Assembly (NCBI RefSeq): GCF_003672135.1
Contig: NC_039517.1
Coordinates: forward strand, 930,001-994,000
Length of the DNA stretch: 64,000 nt
Direction: 5' to 3'
From: Ooceraea biroi
Taxonomy: Eukaryota; Arthropoda; Insecta; Hymenoptera; Formicidae
The position numbers and the translations under genes were made by a program. Every line of letters starts with the position of its first letter. Within the stretch, counting starts at the first letter, position 1. Positions 23,032 to 34,163 of the stretch are shown here, piece after piece. The notes beneath the pieces are model-generated. The model searched no databases and was not told the DNA's origin. It was given only the letters and a program-made list of their open reading frames with translations.

Positions 23032-24381
23032 ATGGCCGCTACCACGTACATGCCGGTTAGTAGCGCAGTGTCTACCGACCTGGATGGTGGTTCAGGTACA
23101 ACGATCGGGATGAACATCGCCGTGGGTGGTTACGCCTCGGGCTCGCCGCGCAGCGCCGCCGACGCAGGCGAAATGAAGTACATGCCGGCGCCTCAGCATC
23201 ACCATCACCATCACCATCATCATCAGGTGGCGTCTTCGCCGTCGCCCAACGGCCTCTCCCATCCGGCGAGCCTCTCGTCGGCGAATCCCTGGGTGAGCCT
23301 GCAGCCCGGCAATGATCCCTGGGCGGCCTCGATGGGCATGCACCATGCTACCCACCATCCTCATCATCATCCCCATCAGGCGAACGCGAGCCTGGACGTG
23401 AAGCCGCTGGCAGCCGCGGCGACCGCGACGGATCAGGGGATGCACCATCGGGGCCCGCACCAGTCCCCGGGCATGGCGTCGCCGCATTCCTGGCACGCAC
23501 CGGTCGTCCCGTCGGCACACTACAACCCTAGCGGTGGCGCGGCCTCGCCCACTACCCTCCAGCAGTATCACGCGGCGATGAACGGTATGCTGCACCAGCA
23601 CCCGCATCAGCATCCACATCAGCTGCACAACCATCAGGCCGGTCTGTCTCATCACCTGAGGGACGCGCACAATCATAGTCCACCGTCGGGGCACCCACTG
23701 CACCCCGGCCACCACCTCGACAGGGATCACAGCGCTGGCGAGGAGGACACGCCAACGTCGGACGACCTCGAGGCCTTCGCCAAGCAATTCAAGCAAAGGC
23801 GCATCAAGCTTGGCTTCACCCAGGCGGACGTCGGTCTCGCGCTCGGTACTCTCTACGGCAACGTCTTCTCACAGACGACAATATGCAGGTTCGAGGCTCT
23901 CCAGTTGAGCTTCAAGAATATGTGCAAGTTGAAGCCGCTGCTGCAGAAGTGGCTCGAGGAGGCGGACTCGACGACCGGCTCGCCGACGAGCATCGATAAG
24001 ATCGCCGCGCAGGGTCGGAAGCGCAAGAAGAGAACGTCGATTGAGGTATCGGTAAAGGGCGCGCTCGAGCAGCACTTCCACAAGCAGCCCAAGCCCTCGG
24101 CGCAAGAGATTACCTCACTTGCTGACTCGTTGCAGCTCGAGAAGGAGGTGGTCAGGGTGTGGTTCTGCAACCGACGGCAGAAAGAGAAGAGGATGACGCC
24201 GCCCAACACGCTCGGCGACGGTATGATAGAGGGTATGCCACCGAGCCACCAGGGCCAGGGCGGCCTGCATCAGGGTTATCATCCGCAGGACCACCTGCAC
24301 GGCTCTCCCATGGGCCACAGCCACAGTCCGCCGATCCTCAGCCCTCAGGCGCTCACGACCCACTCGCTCGCGGCCCACTAG
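23032..24381 (+). CDS. vvl: POU class III homeodomain transcription factor, ventral veins lacking (drifter/Cf1a) orthologue
   Basis: The 449-residue protein is a nuclear, sequence-specific DNA-binding factor. In Drosophila the family member acts in tracheal, wing-vein, neural and glial development. Residues 37-51 contain the conserved SPRSAADAGEMKYM block. A run of nine histidines lies at about 56-64, with further His/Pro-rich stretches near 104-115 and 189-201. The POU-specific domain spans about 239-313 (from DTPTSDDLEAFAKQFKQRR to WLEEADS), followed by a linker of about 15 residues. The homeodomain spans about 329-388, starting RKRKKRTSIE, with recognition helix WFCNRRQKEK at 377-386. The tail ends LAAH, as in the fly protein. 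An in-frame TAG directly precedes the ATG (23029-23031), so the start cannot lie further upstream. There is no intron in the coding region, as in Drosophila vvl. The bases just before the ATG (T at -3) are not an optimal initiation context. Orthology is recognised from memory of the family, not by alignment. Confidence 0.98.
   Translation: MAATTYMPVSSAVSTDLDGGSGTTIGMNIAVGGYASGSPRSAADAGEMKYMPAPQHHHHHHHHHQVASSPSPNGLSHPASLSSANPWVSLQPGNDPWAASMGMHHATHHPHHHPHQANASLDVKPLAAAATATDQGMHHRGPHQSPGMASPHSWHAPVVPSAHYNPSGGAASPTTLQQYHAAMNGMLHQHPHQHPHQLHNHQAGLSHHLRDAHNHSPPSGHPLHPGHHLDRDHSAGEEDTPTSDDLEAFAKQFKQRRIKLGFTQADVGLALGTLYGNVFSQTTICRFEALQLSFKNMCKLKPLLQKWLEEADSTTGSPTSIDKIAAQGRKRKKRTSIEVSVKGALEQHFHKQPKPSAQEITSLADSLQLEKEVVRVWFCNRRQKEKRMTPPNTLGDGMIEGMPPSHQGQGGLHQGYHPQDHLHGSPMGHSHSPPILSPQALTTHSLAAH
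23746..23970 (+). other. vvl: POU-specific domain coding segment of vvl
   Basis: This segment encodes residues of about 239-313 of the vvl product. The four-helix POU-specific domain is recognisable from KQRRIKLGFTQADVGLALG, the SQTTICRFEALQLSFKNMCK core that contacts the ATGC half of the octamer, and the closing LKPLLQKWLEEADS. No residue looks altered from the insect class III consensus I know. Confidence 0.95.
24016..24195 (+). other. vvl: POU homeodomain coding segment of vvl
   Basis: This segment encodes residues of about 329-388, a 60-residue homeodomain. It has the basic N-terminal arm RKRKKRT, and helix 3 contains VVRVWFCNRRQKEKR. The cysteine in WFC is characteristic of POU homeodomains. 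Together with the POU-specific domain it should bind octamer-like sites. Confidence 0.95.
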
Positions 24382-24531
24382 CGTTCGCCGGGGCCTCCCC
24401 CGTTGGGCCTCGCGATAACCTCGCAGAACAGCTCGACAAACGCGTCGTCGACGGCGGAGACGACCAGCTTGCCGCCCTTCTATCATCACTATCTTCAAGC
24501 GCGTACCGGCAGTTATGGCACGACGTCGTAG
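24382..24531 (+). other. In-frame open extension after the vvl stop codon (candidate stop-codon readthrough)
   Basis: The first stop (TAG followed by C) is followed in frame by 49 sense codons and a second TAG at 24529-24531. By hand count about three quarters of third positions are G or C, similar to the CDS, and the translation is Ser/Thr/Pro/Tyr-rich, ending near FYHHYLQARTGSYGTTS. That composition resembles a transcription-factor tail. Stop-codon readthrough is well documented in insects. However, another reading frame is also open here, so the lack of stops could be compositional. The default reading is 3' UTR. Confidence 0.3.
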
Positions 24532-24867
24532 CTGACCGACTCGCCGCGCCCTTTCTACCTGCCGACCGACGGCGGTGCTCGTTACCGAGACGAGGGTACG
24601 GAATGGTGGCTTGGTCGACGAGGTTCAACGGGGTTTAACGAGGCCGAGACCGGTCCACCGGGGAGGCTGACGAGCTGACGCGTATGGTCAGCCGATTCTT
24701 ACGCCGACCTTGACCGTGCGTACACGTGAGGAGAGGAGGATACTAGCCGCTGCTCAGGAACTAGAAGAGAGGATCAACGCGGGGAGACCGTCACGGCGTC
24801 CGTCGGCGGACGTTTCCCGTCCGCGTTGCGCTGGCGACAACTTCTTCGCTCAAGTCGCCGGAAGTGT

Positions 24868-24918
24868 CATCCTCATCATCATCATCATCGTCGTCGTCGT
24901 CGTCGTCATCGTCATCGT
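24868..24918 (+). repeat. (ATC)n(GTC)n trinucleotide repeat in the vvl 3' region
   Basis: CATCATCATC runs into GTCGTCGTC and back to GTCATC. It lies about 490 bases after the vvl stop codon and is probably transcribed in the 3' UTR. Confidence 0.9.
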
Positions 24919-24988
24919 TGTTCCGGCGCGTTCCAGTTTCCACCAGGTGTCCGGGCGTGACAAGTGAAACGTCCTCATCGTGTCTCTG

Positions 24989-25011
24989 CGACGCGACGCG
25001 ACGCGACGCGC
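24989..25011 (+). repeat. (GCGAC)n pentanucleotide repeat
   Basis: Four to five copies of GCGAC in tandem, in the putative 3' UTR of vvl. Confidence 0.85.
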
Positions 25012-25589
25012 AAGAGGAGACCAGAGTGTCGTTCTCTCATCGACGGCCGTGGTGGTGGTGACGTTTCTCCTTCGCGCAGTCAGATCGGGGCCCGTTCGTC
25101 CGTTCGTATTCGGGGTGTTCCGAGCTGGACCCTTGTTGGCTGTTTGCTGTTGTTGTTGTTGTTGTATCGTCGTCGCCGGTGAGCCGGAAGTGCAAAGTTT
25201 GTTCGACGGTCTCCGACGGCAATCCACCGAGACGGATAGTTCGGATAACGAGGGTGCGCGGACGGATGGACCTGGGCGCGGGGGTGCGGCTGCGAAAGAA
25301 CGTGCGGGTGTCTAAATTTTTCCTCTCTCTCTCTCTCTCCCTTTTGATCGCGGAGGGTATCGAGTATCGGACACGAGACGCGCGTTTCGCGATCTGTCAG
25401 CGGTTGGCGCGATTTTTGGCTCATCCGCCGCGCGGATGTCCGACATTCGCGAAGAGCAACGAACGGACGAACGGGCATGAAGGAACGAACGCATGCACGC
25501 ACGCACGCGAGCAAGGGGCGAGTGCTGTGTTCGCGCGGGTCTCGCACGGTGCGAACCCGGCGGATGATGTAACATAAGTAAATATGGAC

Positions 25590-25597
25590 TGTAAATA
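25590..25597 (+). promoter_or_regulatory. Pumilio-type motif TGTAAATA in the putative vvl 3' UTR
   Basis: TGTAAATA fits the Pumilio recognition element UGUANAUA. It lies at the change from GC-rich to AT-rich sequence about 1.2 kb after the stop codon. AT-rich context makes chance occurrence likely. Confidence 0.35.
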
Positions 25598-25836
25598 ATG
25601 TACTAGATAAAGCTAGTAAGTTAAGTGAGAGAGAATACGGGAATACGTCGTCTTCGTCGCCGCCGTCCTCGTCGTCCGAGGCGGCGAGCGGGAACGTTCC
25701 GAGGAAAAAAAAAACGTAGACGCGTGAGCTGGAATAGACGGAGGAGGAAGGCGATAGACGTGAACGGAGACGGAGGGAGAAGAACGGAGAATATGCAGCG
25801 CGACGACCTAAACCGAAAAAAAAGAGAGGGACAGTT

Positions 25837-25861
25837 TATATATATTATATATATATATATA
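25837..25861 (+). repeat. (TA)n dinucleotide repeat
   Basis: An AT-only run with one phase interruption, in the AT-rich distal part of the putative vvl 3' UTR. Confidence 0.9.
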
Positions 25862-26011
25862 GAAAAAGGGACAGGGCGCACACACACGTCGAAGAGGGAG
25901 TGCGTGTCTGAAGCGCGCGTGCGAAATCCTAGCGAGACGGCAAGACAGAAACCCCCTTCACGCGCGAAAAACCCCTTCTGTATAAAGAGTAAGTATACAT
26001 AAATATATACG

Positions 26012-26019
26012 TGTATATA
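26012..26019 (+). promoter_or_regulatory. Pumilio-type motif TGTATATA in the putative vvl 3' UTR
   Basis: TGTATATA is an exact match to the classical Pumilio response element. It sits among TA-rich sequence where such matches arise easily, so function is uncertain. Confidence 0.35.
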
Positions 26020-26044
26020 TACTAGATCGCAGATCTATATATGA

Positions 26045-26050
<6 letters not shown>

Positions 26051-26075
<25 letters not shown>
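26051..26075 (+). repeat. (AT)n dinucleotide repeat
   Basis: About twelve AT units in an unbroken run, in the distal putative 3' UTR of vvl. Confidence 0.92.
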
Positions 26076-26483
26076 CATAGTCGGAAATATTATATATACA
26101 TAAAAAGGAGGATATATGTGTGTGTACATGAAGTCGCGCGGACCGATTAATTGGTGATAGATTCGAGAGCTCTATGTACGTTTTACGCGGAGACCGGAAG
26201 GCTTTTCGCGACGACTACGCTCTATTCATTATTGTATTATTACGTTTTAACATTATTGCTATTACTATACGGCTACCATTATTATATTATTATATCGCAC
26301 TGTGACGTTCGTTGTCCGGTATATCGGAGAGAGAGCATGTTGTAAACTGTGGCAGAACGGACTAGTGTCGATCAACACACGGTGATCTTATCTATCACTA
26401 TTATAATATTCGCCACCATTTATTATTGTCATTTATTATTATTATGGCTATCCTTTTATTATTGCGATTATTATAATTTTAAC

Positions 26484-26521
26484 TATTATTATTAATTATT
26501 ATTATTATTATTATTATTATC
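26484..26521 (+). repeat. (ATT)n trinucleotide repeat
   Basis: About twelve ATT units with one interruption (ATTAATT). Similar ATTATT sequence is scattered from 26220 onward. Confidence 0.9.
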
Positions 26522-27242
26522 ATTGTCGAGATGTTATCGATACCTATCCATCCGCCCGGTCGGACTCGAAGCTCGAAAAAGTTCGATGTGGATCTCGCGT
26601 CTTCCATCGCTGCCAAGTTCTTATAAGGCGCTTCCTCTCTCGCTCTCTCGAGACCTGTCTCCCTCTTTGTCTCTCCGTTCTTTTCGTTTCGTTTCGTATC
26701 GTTCGTTCGTCTTCTCTGGATTGTTCCTTCGTTTGAAAGAGGCTTAGGCAGATGCGAAGCTGATGTGTACGCGTGCGGTTCGCGGTACAATGTCTACACC
26801 GAGAGCATTTTACGTCACGAAGCGTAGCGTCGGACGACGAGGATGGACCATACGCTACGTGGACGTCGTCAATTATCCGATCAGATTATCGTAAGGCGAT
26901 CGTATTCCGCGAAATGGCGTGGGCAACACGACGGAATTCCACGCTCGTTGTCGTCGAGCAAGTCTCGTTTGAATCTCGGCGTCGCGTACGCGGCGCAGGA
27001 ACGCGGAAAAGCGTACGCGCGGCAAAAAAGTCAAAGTGCGGAAAGAGTCAATAATTGCCGAAAAAATGGTGTATACGGAATTTCAGGCCACTCAGGCCGG
27101 CGAGTTCAGCTCCGCTTCTAGCCGGGTGTCATCCTTAATTTGTTTGCCGATCGTTTCCCTCGCTCTTTCACGTAAGCGAGTTCCTTTTCCTTCCTCGCTC
27201 CCTCTCTATCTCTCTATCTCGTAGCGTCTGCGAATGTCAGAT

Positions 27243-27248
27243 AATAAA
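27243..27248 (+). terminator. Candidate polyadenylation signal AATAAA downstream of vvl
   Basis: This is the first AATAAA I found on the + strand after the vvl stop. A second one occurs at 27373-27378. Neither has transcript support here, and weaker variants in the AT-rich 25.6-26.5 kb segment could be used instead. Confidence 0.3.
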
Positions 27249-30200
27249 TAATTAATTTGCACTCGGCACTTTTGCACGATACGACACGTTTGATTGGCCA
27301 AAGGTGCGAAGTTTGCCGGCCGCCGGCGGGATCAAAATCACGGTCTTGAAATTCCGAACAGCGGAAGTGGAAAATAAAAGAGGGCACGAGAGAATAGACA
27401 TGAAAGCTTTCATCTATCACTCTGTCCCATGTAGTTCTTGTAGTGACTTTAAGAGATGCATCGAGATCGCGGATCATACATGTCGCGCTGAAAGTTCTCG
27501 AATCCGCCTCAGGCGGCCGCGGGATCCTCTCCCGCTCCAATCTCCGCTACGAACGATCAACCGTTTGTTCAGAGAGATTTACTTAATCGATTTATAGCCG
27601 TCGGCGATGCTTCGTTTCCGCGGGAGACCGCATCGCGGGGATTTTTCCACGCGGCGCGTTACGCGCTTCGCGAATTACGCCGCGCGACGGCCGAGCGGAG
27701 ACGTTGGAAATTGAGACGGGATTAGCCGATCGATCGACCGATCGATCGATCGGTTTTTGCCAGCGGCTCGTCAAGGTTTCACTTTCCGGTTCTTCCTCTT
27801 CTTCCACTTCCTCTGCTTTGTCTGGGGTCCTTTTTCTTTTTTTATTCGATGTTGTTTTGAAGCCGTCCGGCGCGCGCGTAGGTGGTCACGTGTCCCACTC
27901 CTCCAGCATCTCCGTGCAGTCTCCGAGTACCATCGGTGTGCCCCCTTTTTTGCACCTCTCTCGCTCGCCTCGCGTAATCGCGTTGCCCACTCGGGCGTGT
28001 CAGTGTTGCGAATCCGCTACGCGCGAGATCCGCCGTATAATTCGCGCGTATTAATTACTCGATTCCGAGATCGCGCGAATCCGCGCACGAAACGCTTACC
28101 GCGAGTGAGAAAAGGGAGTCCCTCCGCCACCCGCATCGCTGTCGCTTTGTTCCGCGGTCTTTCCCATTTTTTTCTTTCATCTGGCGGACCGCCTTCCGCC
28201 CTCTCTCATCGTTTGCGATTCTCCTCAGCGTGGGACGCGTAGGTGGTCGCGAATTTCACCCTCGCCGATTTATTTTCCGCCTCAACTGATCGCGTCGAGG
28301 CGTACCGCGTATCTACGCCGGTGCACGACATCATTTTCTCGTCTTTCCGATCATTACGCGCCGTAACGCGCGAAGATTCGTGTGTTCGTCGTCGTCGGAG
28401 TCATTGCCGACGCGCGATTTTCCATCTGATGTTCATGCGATCAATTTTCCGCGACAGTAAGGGTAAAAATTATAGGAATTCTGGATGTGTTGGAGTCAAT
28501 CTTGACTCGCTATCGCGTATTTGCAACTATAAGAGCATTTTTCACTCTCGCGACTCGAGCATCGAGATTTTCGTGAAATCAAGCTTGTGATATGATCGTC
28601 AATTGCACGCATATATTCTCGATATATTCTATTGACGCAGATAGAGAATTGGACGATTATAGAGTAACAGAGAGCACACGTACCGCAGGGCGAGCGATTG
28701 CGATCGGATCCGAGAGACACATTCCTGGCGGTCGCGTTGTTCTTATTTGAACAAGGTGGTTCAACGAACCCGTCACTCATTGTCTATTAATGCGCCTGGC
28801 ACGTCGCGTCGACGGCGCGCGTATTTACCGAAATACCGGCTGGCTAATTTATACGCTTCCGCGGTGTCGCGCCCCCGACACGCCGCGGCCCGGGACCCGA
28901 TTGGGCCCCGCCAAGTACGCGCGCGCGCATTCTAGGTTGTTAGGTGTGTATAAACTGTCTGGTGCGTTAATAATGGTATCTACCTTGGCGGGCTAAGAGA
29001 GTCGTTTAGGGGCGCAAACGCGCACCGGGCCCGCGCGGCTTGTAATTCACGGTCCAATTTGGGAAGAGAGAAAGAAAGAGACAGGGGGCCCGGAGGAAGG
29101 AGACGGGAGGGGGGACAGACCGAGAGATTTTTATGGGGACGCGATCGTTTCGTGGAGAGCGCGCGTCACGAGACTTTAATAAGGTGGGCCCCACCGTAAA
29201 GCGCCCTCGTTCGGGGCCCACCGGGGGACTCGACCGACCGACCGACAGCGTTACACCGGACAACCGCGCGACCCGCTAATCATCATAATTCCCGATCGTT
29301 ATAATGCGTTTAACGCATCGCGCGGCCGTTCATTTCCGTAATTCCTCGGCATTCCGGTAATGGCACGGCATCATCCGATTGGCCCGACTGACCCAATGCT
29401 CCCTCGTTTCGAGTCCCTCCGTCGGGCCCCACATTCGGCGGTAGCCAGTCGCGCCCGCGACTAGTCGTGCTAGATGCCGAGCGTTCGTAGTTTTCGGCTT
29501 ACGGAACTTGTTTTCTGGCGCTGCTTTTCGTGCAGACTTTCCGTCCCGCGGCTTCCCAACGCAATGCAGGCACAAGTATCGCGCGAAACGTTTCGGGAAG
29601 GATCGATAACGGGCAGGAAGCTGTAATTCTAGTTCTGGTTCTACCTCAAGAAAACGTTGCAATTTCTTCCCTGCAGTGTCCCTCAAGTTTCTCGAGGCTT
29701 ATCGCGCGATCGTGGCATTTAGCGCATCAACCATTTATACATTCCCGCCGCAGCGCGACCTTGAAAATTCAGCTCGTTCTTTACGATCGATCATCCTGTG
29801 TGTATGCCTGTATGCATATGTGAATATGTGTGTATGTGTGTGCATGCGTGTCCGTATCCCTTTATGTTTCCCGTGACTTAACGTCGAGCGCAAATCAGTT
29901 AACCCCTGGCGCTATCGCGCGAACTTTAAGGTCTTATCTGCGACCATCGGTACTACTCGCGGCTCGCGCGGAAGCGTATTCCGCCCCGGAGCCCAGGAAA
30001 GAGAGAGAGAGGGAGAGAAAGGGAGTCAGAGAGAGCTCCGGAATTTTACGAGATCCGATATTAGCTCGTCCGTCGTCCGCCGTCCTGGATAGAGCCGTTC
30101 CAAGAGAGAATCCCTTCTCGCATTAGAGCGACGCTCGTTAGTTAGCGCACCCGGTCAACCTCGCACGGGATCGTCCTTCTTTGACGTAATCGTAGCCATA

Positions 30201-33200
30201 CTCATGGCCGAGTCAAATCCTAGTTTAGGTCCGTTCGCCGAAACACGGTAATAGAAACGTCCACGGTTCCCGCGACTGCGTCCCTCAGAAGTTCACGTCG
30301 GCCAACATTGTTAAGCTCGCGAGCTAGTGCCTCTTCGTCAGACTTGCACTCTCTCGTCCTCTCTCTCTTTCTCTTTCTCTCGCCCTAGTTTTCTCTCTGC
30401 ATAGCGTTCTCAGGTCTGAAGTATTTTGCGCTTATACTTTGATTTCTGTTCCTTTTTTTGACGGTGTACTTGCGGGGTGCGTCGTCGATGACTGGTAACG
30501 GTAGTGTTTCCTCCGCTTTCCTCGAATAAAACAAAAGTTTGAATAGAGGTTTAGCGTTGTTGCAACTCAACTATCAATATACTTCGAATCTTCTCGAGAA
30601 AAACGAATGTTGGCGACCACCTCCTAAAATATTGGCAACAATAGATAGATGATTCTTTTTTTTAGGAAAGATAAATTGAGAAAACGGAAAAGGGACGCTT
30701 CTTTGAAGACATATTGACATATTCTGTACAATGAAAAAAACCGAGAATATTCGTTTGTTTGCCGACATTACCAATATGTCGACGCATTACTTGCTATTGC
30801 CACCAGCAGATACATTATGACACCAGGATATGGTACATCGGTACACAATATGGTGCACCCGCAGAGTACCCGCAATTCCAAATATTTCGAAAATTTCTCT
30901 TTTCATTCTTTCGTTCTTCCAGGTTTTGAATCCGCATTAGCTTCGTTAATACATGCTTTGCGTTACACTCTCTACAACGCTCTGGAAACAATCTCAATTT
31001 CTACGGTAAACGATTGCTCCGATCGATTCGATCAGATTTATCTCCGAAGGAACTTCGTATTCTTCGACTCGTCGACCGGACAGATCTGCACTTGCCTCTA
31101 CTCTTACTTGTGATACGCGCAGTAGAAATTCACAGTACAAGTCGTTCGCTCGCACGAGCGAAGGAGGTTCCCGAGTTGATCGAGCGGATCGCGCGATCTC
31201 GAGGAACTCTCGGCGAGAATGGTAAATTCTCGAATCTCGGGGATTTACCTAAGCGCGCGCAAACATTTGTCAGAAAAAAACGCGGCGCGGTGTTAATAGA
31301 AGACTCATCCTCCTCTTTCCGCTGAGAGAGGATCTCGCGTCGCTCTCCGCTCGAAACACTCGGCGACGTTAAGGTATTACCTGGATAGGGATACTATTAT
31401 CAGTCGTAGCTCCTGTGATTATTTGCTCAATTAGCCACCGACGTCATTATCGGCGGGCTCTTGCCAGATTTTCCGCAAAAGCGGAATTGATCCCGCGGTT
31501 CCTCGCGGGATTCAGCCCCGCCGAGAAGCGGATTCGCTCGATTCACGGGCTCAATGAGGGACTACCGTCGCTTCTGATTCCGGCGAGAAGCGATAATTCG
31601 CGGTGGTCCCGTTCGCGCGAGCGATCATCGTGTTTAATTCGGCTCGCCGGTGACACGCGCTTATTCCTGAGAATGATTTTCGGAACTACAAGAGGTGCAC
31701 TTATGAATGACGCAACTGCGGATTGTGACACGCGACACGTACTCGTTTCAACATCAAAGTGATTCCAAAGATTTCACCTACGCCGCTTGCGTATGGATGT
31801 GTGCGCGCGCGTCCACGTGTATGGGTGCGCGGCTGTTTAGTTTTTTTTTATTACCGTTTCTGGTAATTCAATTGGCGCTCGCGGATTGCGTACCGTTGAC
31901 TTCCGGCGCGAGTGTCTCCGTTGAAATTTTTTAATCCTTACAAATGAGCTCACGGAAACGGAAGCGAGTTGCACTAAGAAAAGTCCCGAATCGTCGAAGA
32001 CGCGAATCGGATTTTTGCGCGCGGATTTTATCACGACAATAATCGCGTTGCACGTTGGCCAGTCGCGTTTATTCTCGGTTCATTTTGTTTGTTTCTTTTT
32101 TTTTTCACGAAAGTAGCAAATGAAAGTGAATGAAAGGGGCGAGAGAGAAAGAGAGAGCGAAAGGGAAAAGCGAGTGGAAACGCGATAGCAAACTCGTTGA
32201 AGATCCGACGCGACGAAATCACGCGCGAGCGGAGCACAAAATTTTCCCGTTTTCCGGAACATCCCCCAAATCGCTCCCGACACCTTCTCACCGTGCTCTT
32301 TTTTGTTTAGGCGTATAATTTGATTGAAAGAGAGAAAGATAGGAAAAAAAGGAAGTGAGAGGGAGAGAGGAAACCGCGAGGGAGGAGCGGAGTCGGCAAA
32401 GTGATTTCGTTGTGTCGACAAACGACTTTTACCCATCGGCGAGAGGCGCACGATCGTGCATCGTTGCGAGGCCGTTGTGGGGACGCTTATAATTTAGCGC
32501 TCGCGCAAAAAGAATGGGCGTCCCCGGGATCGAAATTAACGGTGATCGATCGTGCCGGGTGATTTTATTGGCCGTGCGTGGCCGGGGACCGTTTGTTCGT
32601 TCGTTCGTACGTTCGTTCGTTCTCTCGTTGTTTTGGGCGCCGAGGCACGAGCGAGAGGGGAGAGGAAGACCGATCGGCGGAAACGATCTGCGAAACGATC
32701 AATGAGACGCTGCGAGAGAAATTCGTTTTTTTCTTTTTCTTTCTTTCCTGTGTTTTTTGTCTACCTTTGTAAATGGGAAAAAGAAAGGAGCGAAAAGCGA
32801 AAGCGATGAAAGAGATAGATAAATAGAAAGTGAAAGAAAGAGAGAGAGAGACCGATCAAAGAGCGCGATTATTGCGGAGTGCGAATGTAATCGATAGTTT
32901 GCGATATTTTGCGAGGATCGCAGCGCGAGCTCGAGGAGCGCGGTTGTTCGGCGAGGAAATGAAGGAAATTCTTTTCTGGCGAGCGCCCGCGAACGCGAAA
33001 TTGGACAATTGCTAATTGAACCGTCCCTCGGCACGTTTCTTTGTTTTGTGTTCTTTCTTTTACGTCCCGGAAAACGACGAGGCAACCGCGCTCTTCGCGT
33101 TCCGCGCGCGTTCGATCTCGAGGATCGATGATGCTGAGAATGATGAAATCGGTACGATTGTTTGCGAAACGGATCTCGTAGTCATGCTCGTGCACGCCGC

Positions 33201-34076
33201 AGATTTCTTGCAAATCCAGGTTTTCTTTCGTCCTCCTTTTTTTCTTTTCATTTTCATTTTTTTGGGGGGAAGAAAAAATCTCCCTCGCTCAAAAACGCCA
33301 TTTCGTGGAGGAGCTGTTTGTCCTTCGGCTCGTGAAAAACGCGCACTGTTTTATGAGTGACTGATGCGACCTCAGATTTAAAAGAAACCTGCGACAATGG
33401 AGCATCGAGCAGTATTTCAAGCGGACGACGAAGATATATGAAACGGAATCGCGTTTCCGTTCAATATCGTATTATATTTTACTTGAACTTTAAATCGCGC
33501 GACAAGGTATTTTTTTATTACATGTTTTATAACGAAATTATTTTCTCTGAAAGTTATTTTTTTTTAACGGCTTTTATGGAGCGTCGGGATGCGTAAACTC
33601 GTGAAAATTGCACCGATTTCTCAATCCCCCGGTCTCTCTCGCGTCTTCTTGGAGCATTAAACGCGTGCGGATGCTGCGGATTATGAATTATGAGCGATGC
33701 GCATACACGAGAGGGAATGAGACAGGCGTCAAAGAGAGATACATGTATAACGAGACGCGTGTGTGCACGAAAGCGTTAACACGACGACACGCAACTGTAA
33801 AACAATTCCAGATCTCCCGCCCTTTCTCTCCTCCCTCGCTGGCCCTTCCTCCCCCCCCCTCCCCCAACAATGTATATTATTAATATAATTAAATCTTAAT
33901 TATTATTAACGTATGAGAGAGGGAGAGAATCACGATTTGGAGTATGGTGATGAGACACACGTTCTTCTTTTTTTTTGTTAAAATGGCCGAAAAGCTAAAT
34001 TACTACTGAATTTCGATTTAATAAACGAGATGAAAGTAATGCAACACACACCTGGCGTTTTGCTTTATTTGCCGGA
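27249..34076. other. Non-coding DNA downstream of vvl
   Basis: No gene recognised. It is mostly CpG-rich, with palindromic (GATC)n at 27726-27753, (CCGA)n near 29227-29244, (GTTC)n at 32594-32623 and purine-rich stretches around 32130-32180 and 32330-32390. A moderately AT-rich patch lies at 30400-31010. Short frames are Arg/Ser-rich and overlap on both strands. Confidence 0.65.
27726..27753. repeat. Palindromic (GATC)n repeat
   Basis: Tandem GATC units with one interruption, flanked by CC and GG. Because GATC is self-complementary, the tract can fold on itself. Confidence 0.85.
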
Positions 34077-34163
34077 TCATCATCACCATCATCTTCATCA
34101 CCATCGTCATCGTCATCATCATCATCATAATCACCATCATCGCCGTCATCATCGTCATCGTCT
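34077..34163 (+). repeat. Long imperfect (ATC)n trinucleotide repeat
   Basis: About 29 units of ATC with variant ACC, GTC and TTC triplets. The - strand reads as an aspartate-rich frame and the + strand as a histidine-rich frame, both artefacts of the repeat. Confidence 0.92.

Larger units (their letters stand above)
24532..27248 (+). other. Putative 3' UTR of vvl
   Basis: No named gene follows vvl. The first 1 kb is GC-rich with trinucleotide repeats. From about 25560 the sequence becomes AT-rich with (TA)n and (ATT)n runs. The first canonical AATAAA that I find after the stop is at 27243-27248, giving a possible UTR of nearly 2.9 kb; variant signals could end it sooner. The block 24532-24678 continues in frame after the second TAG for another 48 codons to a TGA. 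The 3' end is inferred only from the signal. Confidence 0.45.

Noticed and set aside
22715..23113. Upstream frame overlapping the vvl start codon
   Set aside because: Its first codon is GTG, not ATG, and no ATG occurs in 22726-23031, so it is not a conventional overlapping uORF.
24159..24638. Second long frame overlapping the end of vvl
   Set aside because: It starts at GTG and runs out of frame through the homeodomain coding region; it is best explained as a shadow of the CDS plus GC-rich UTR.
34077..34163. Aspartate-rich or histidine-rich protein frames
   Set aside because: They are direct translations of the (ATC)n repeat.
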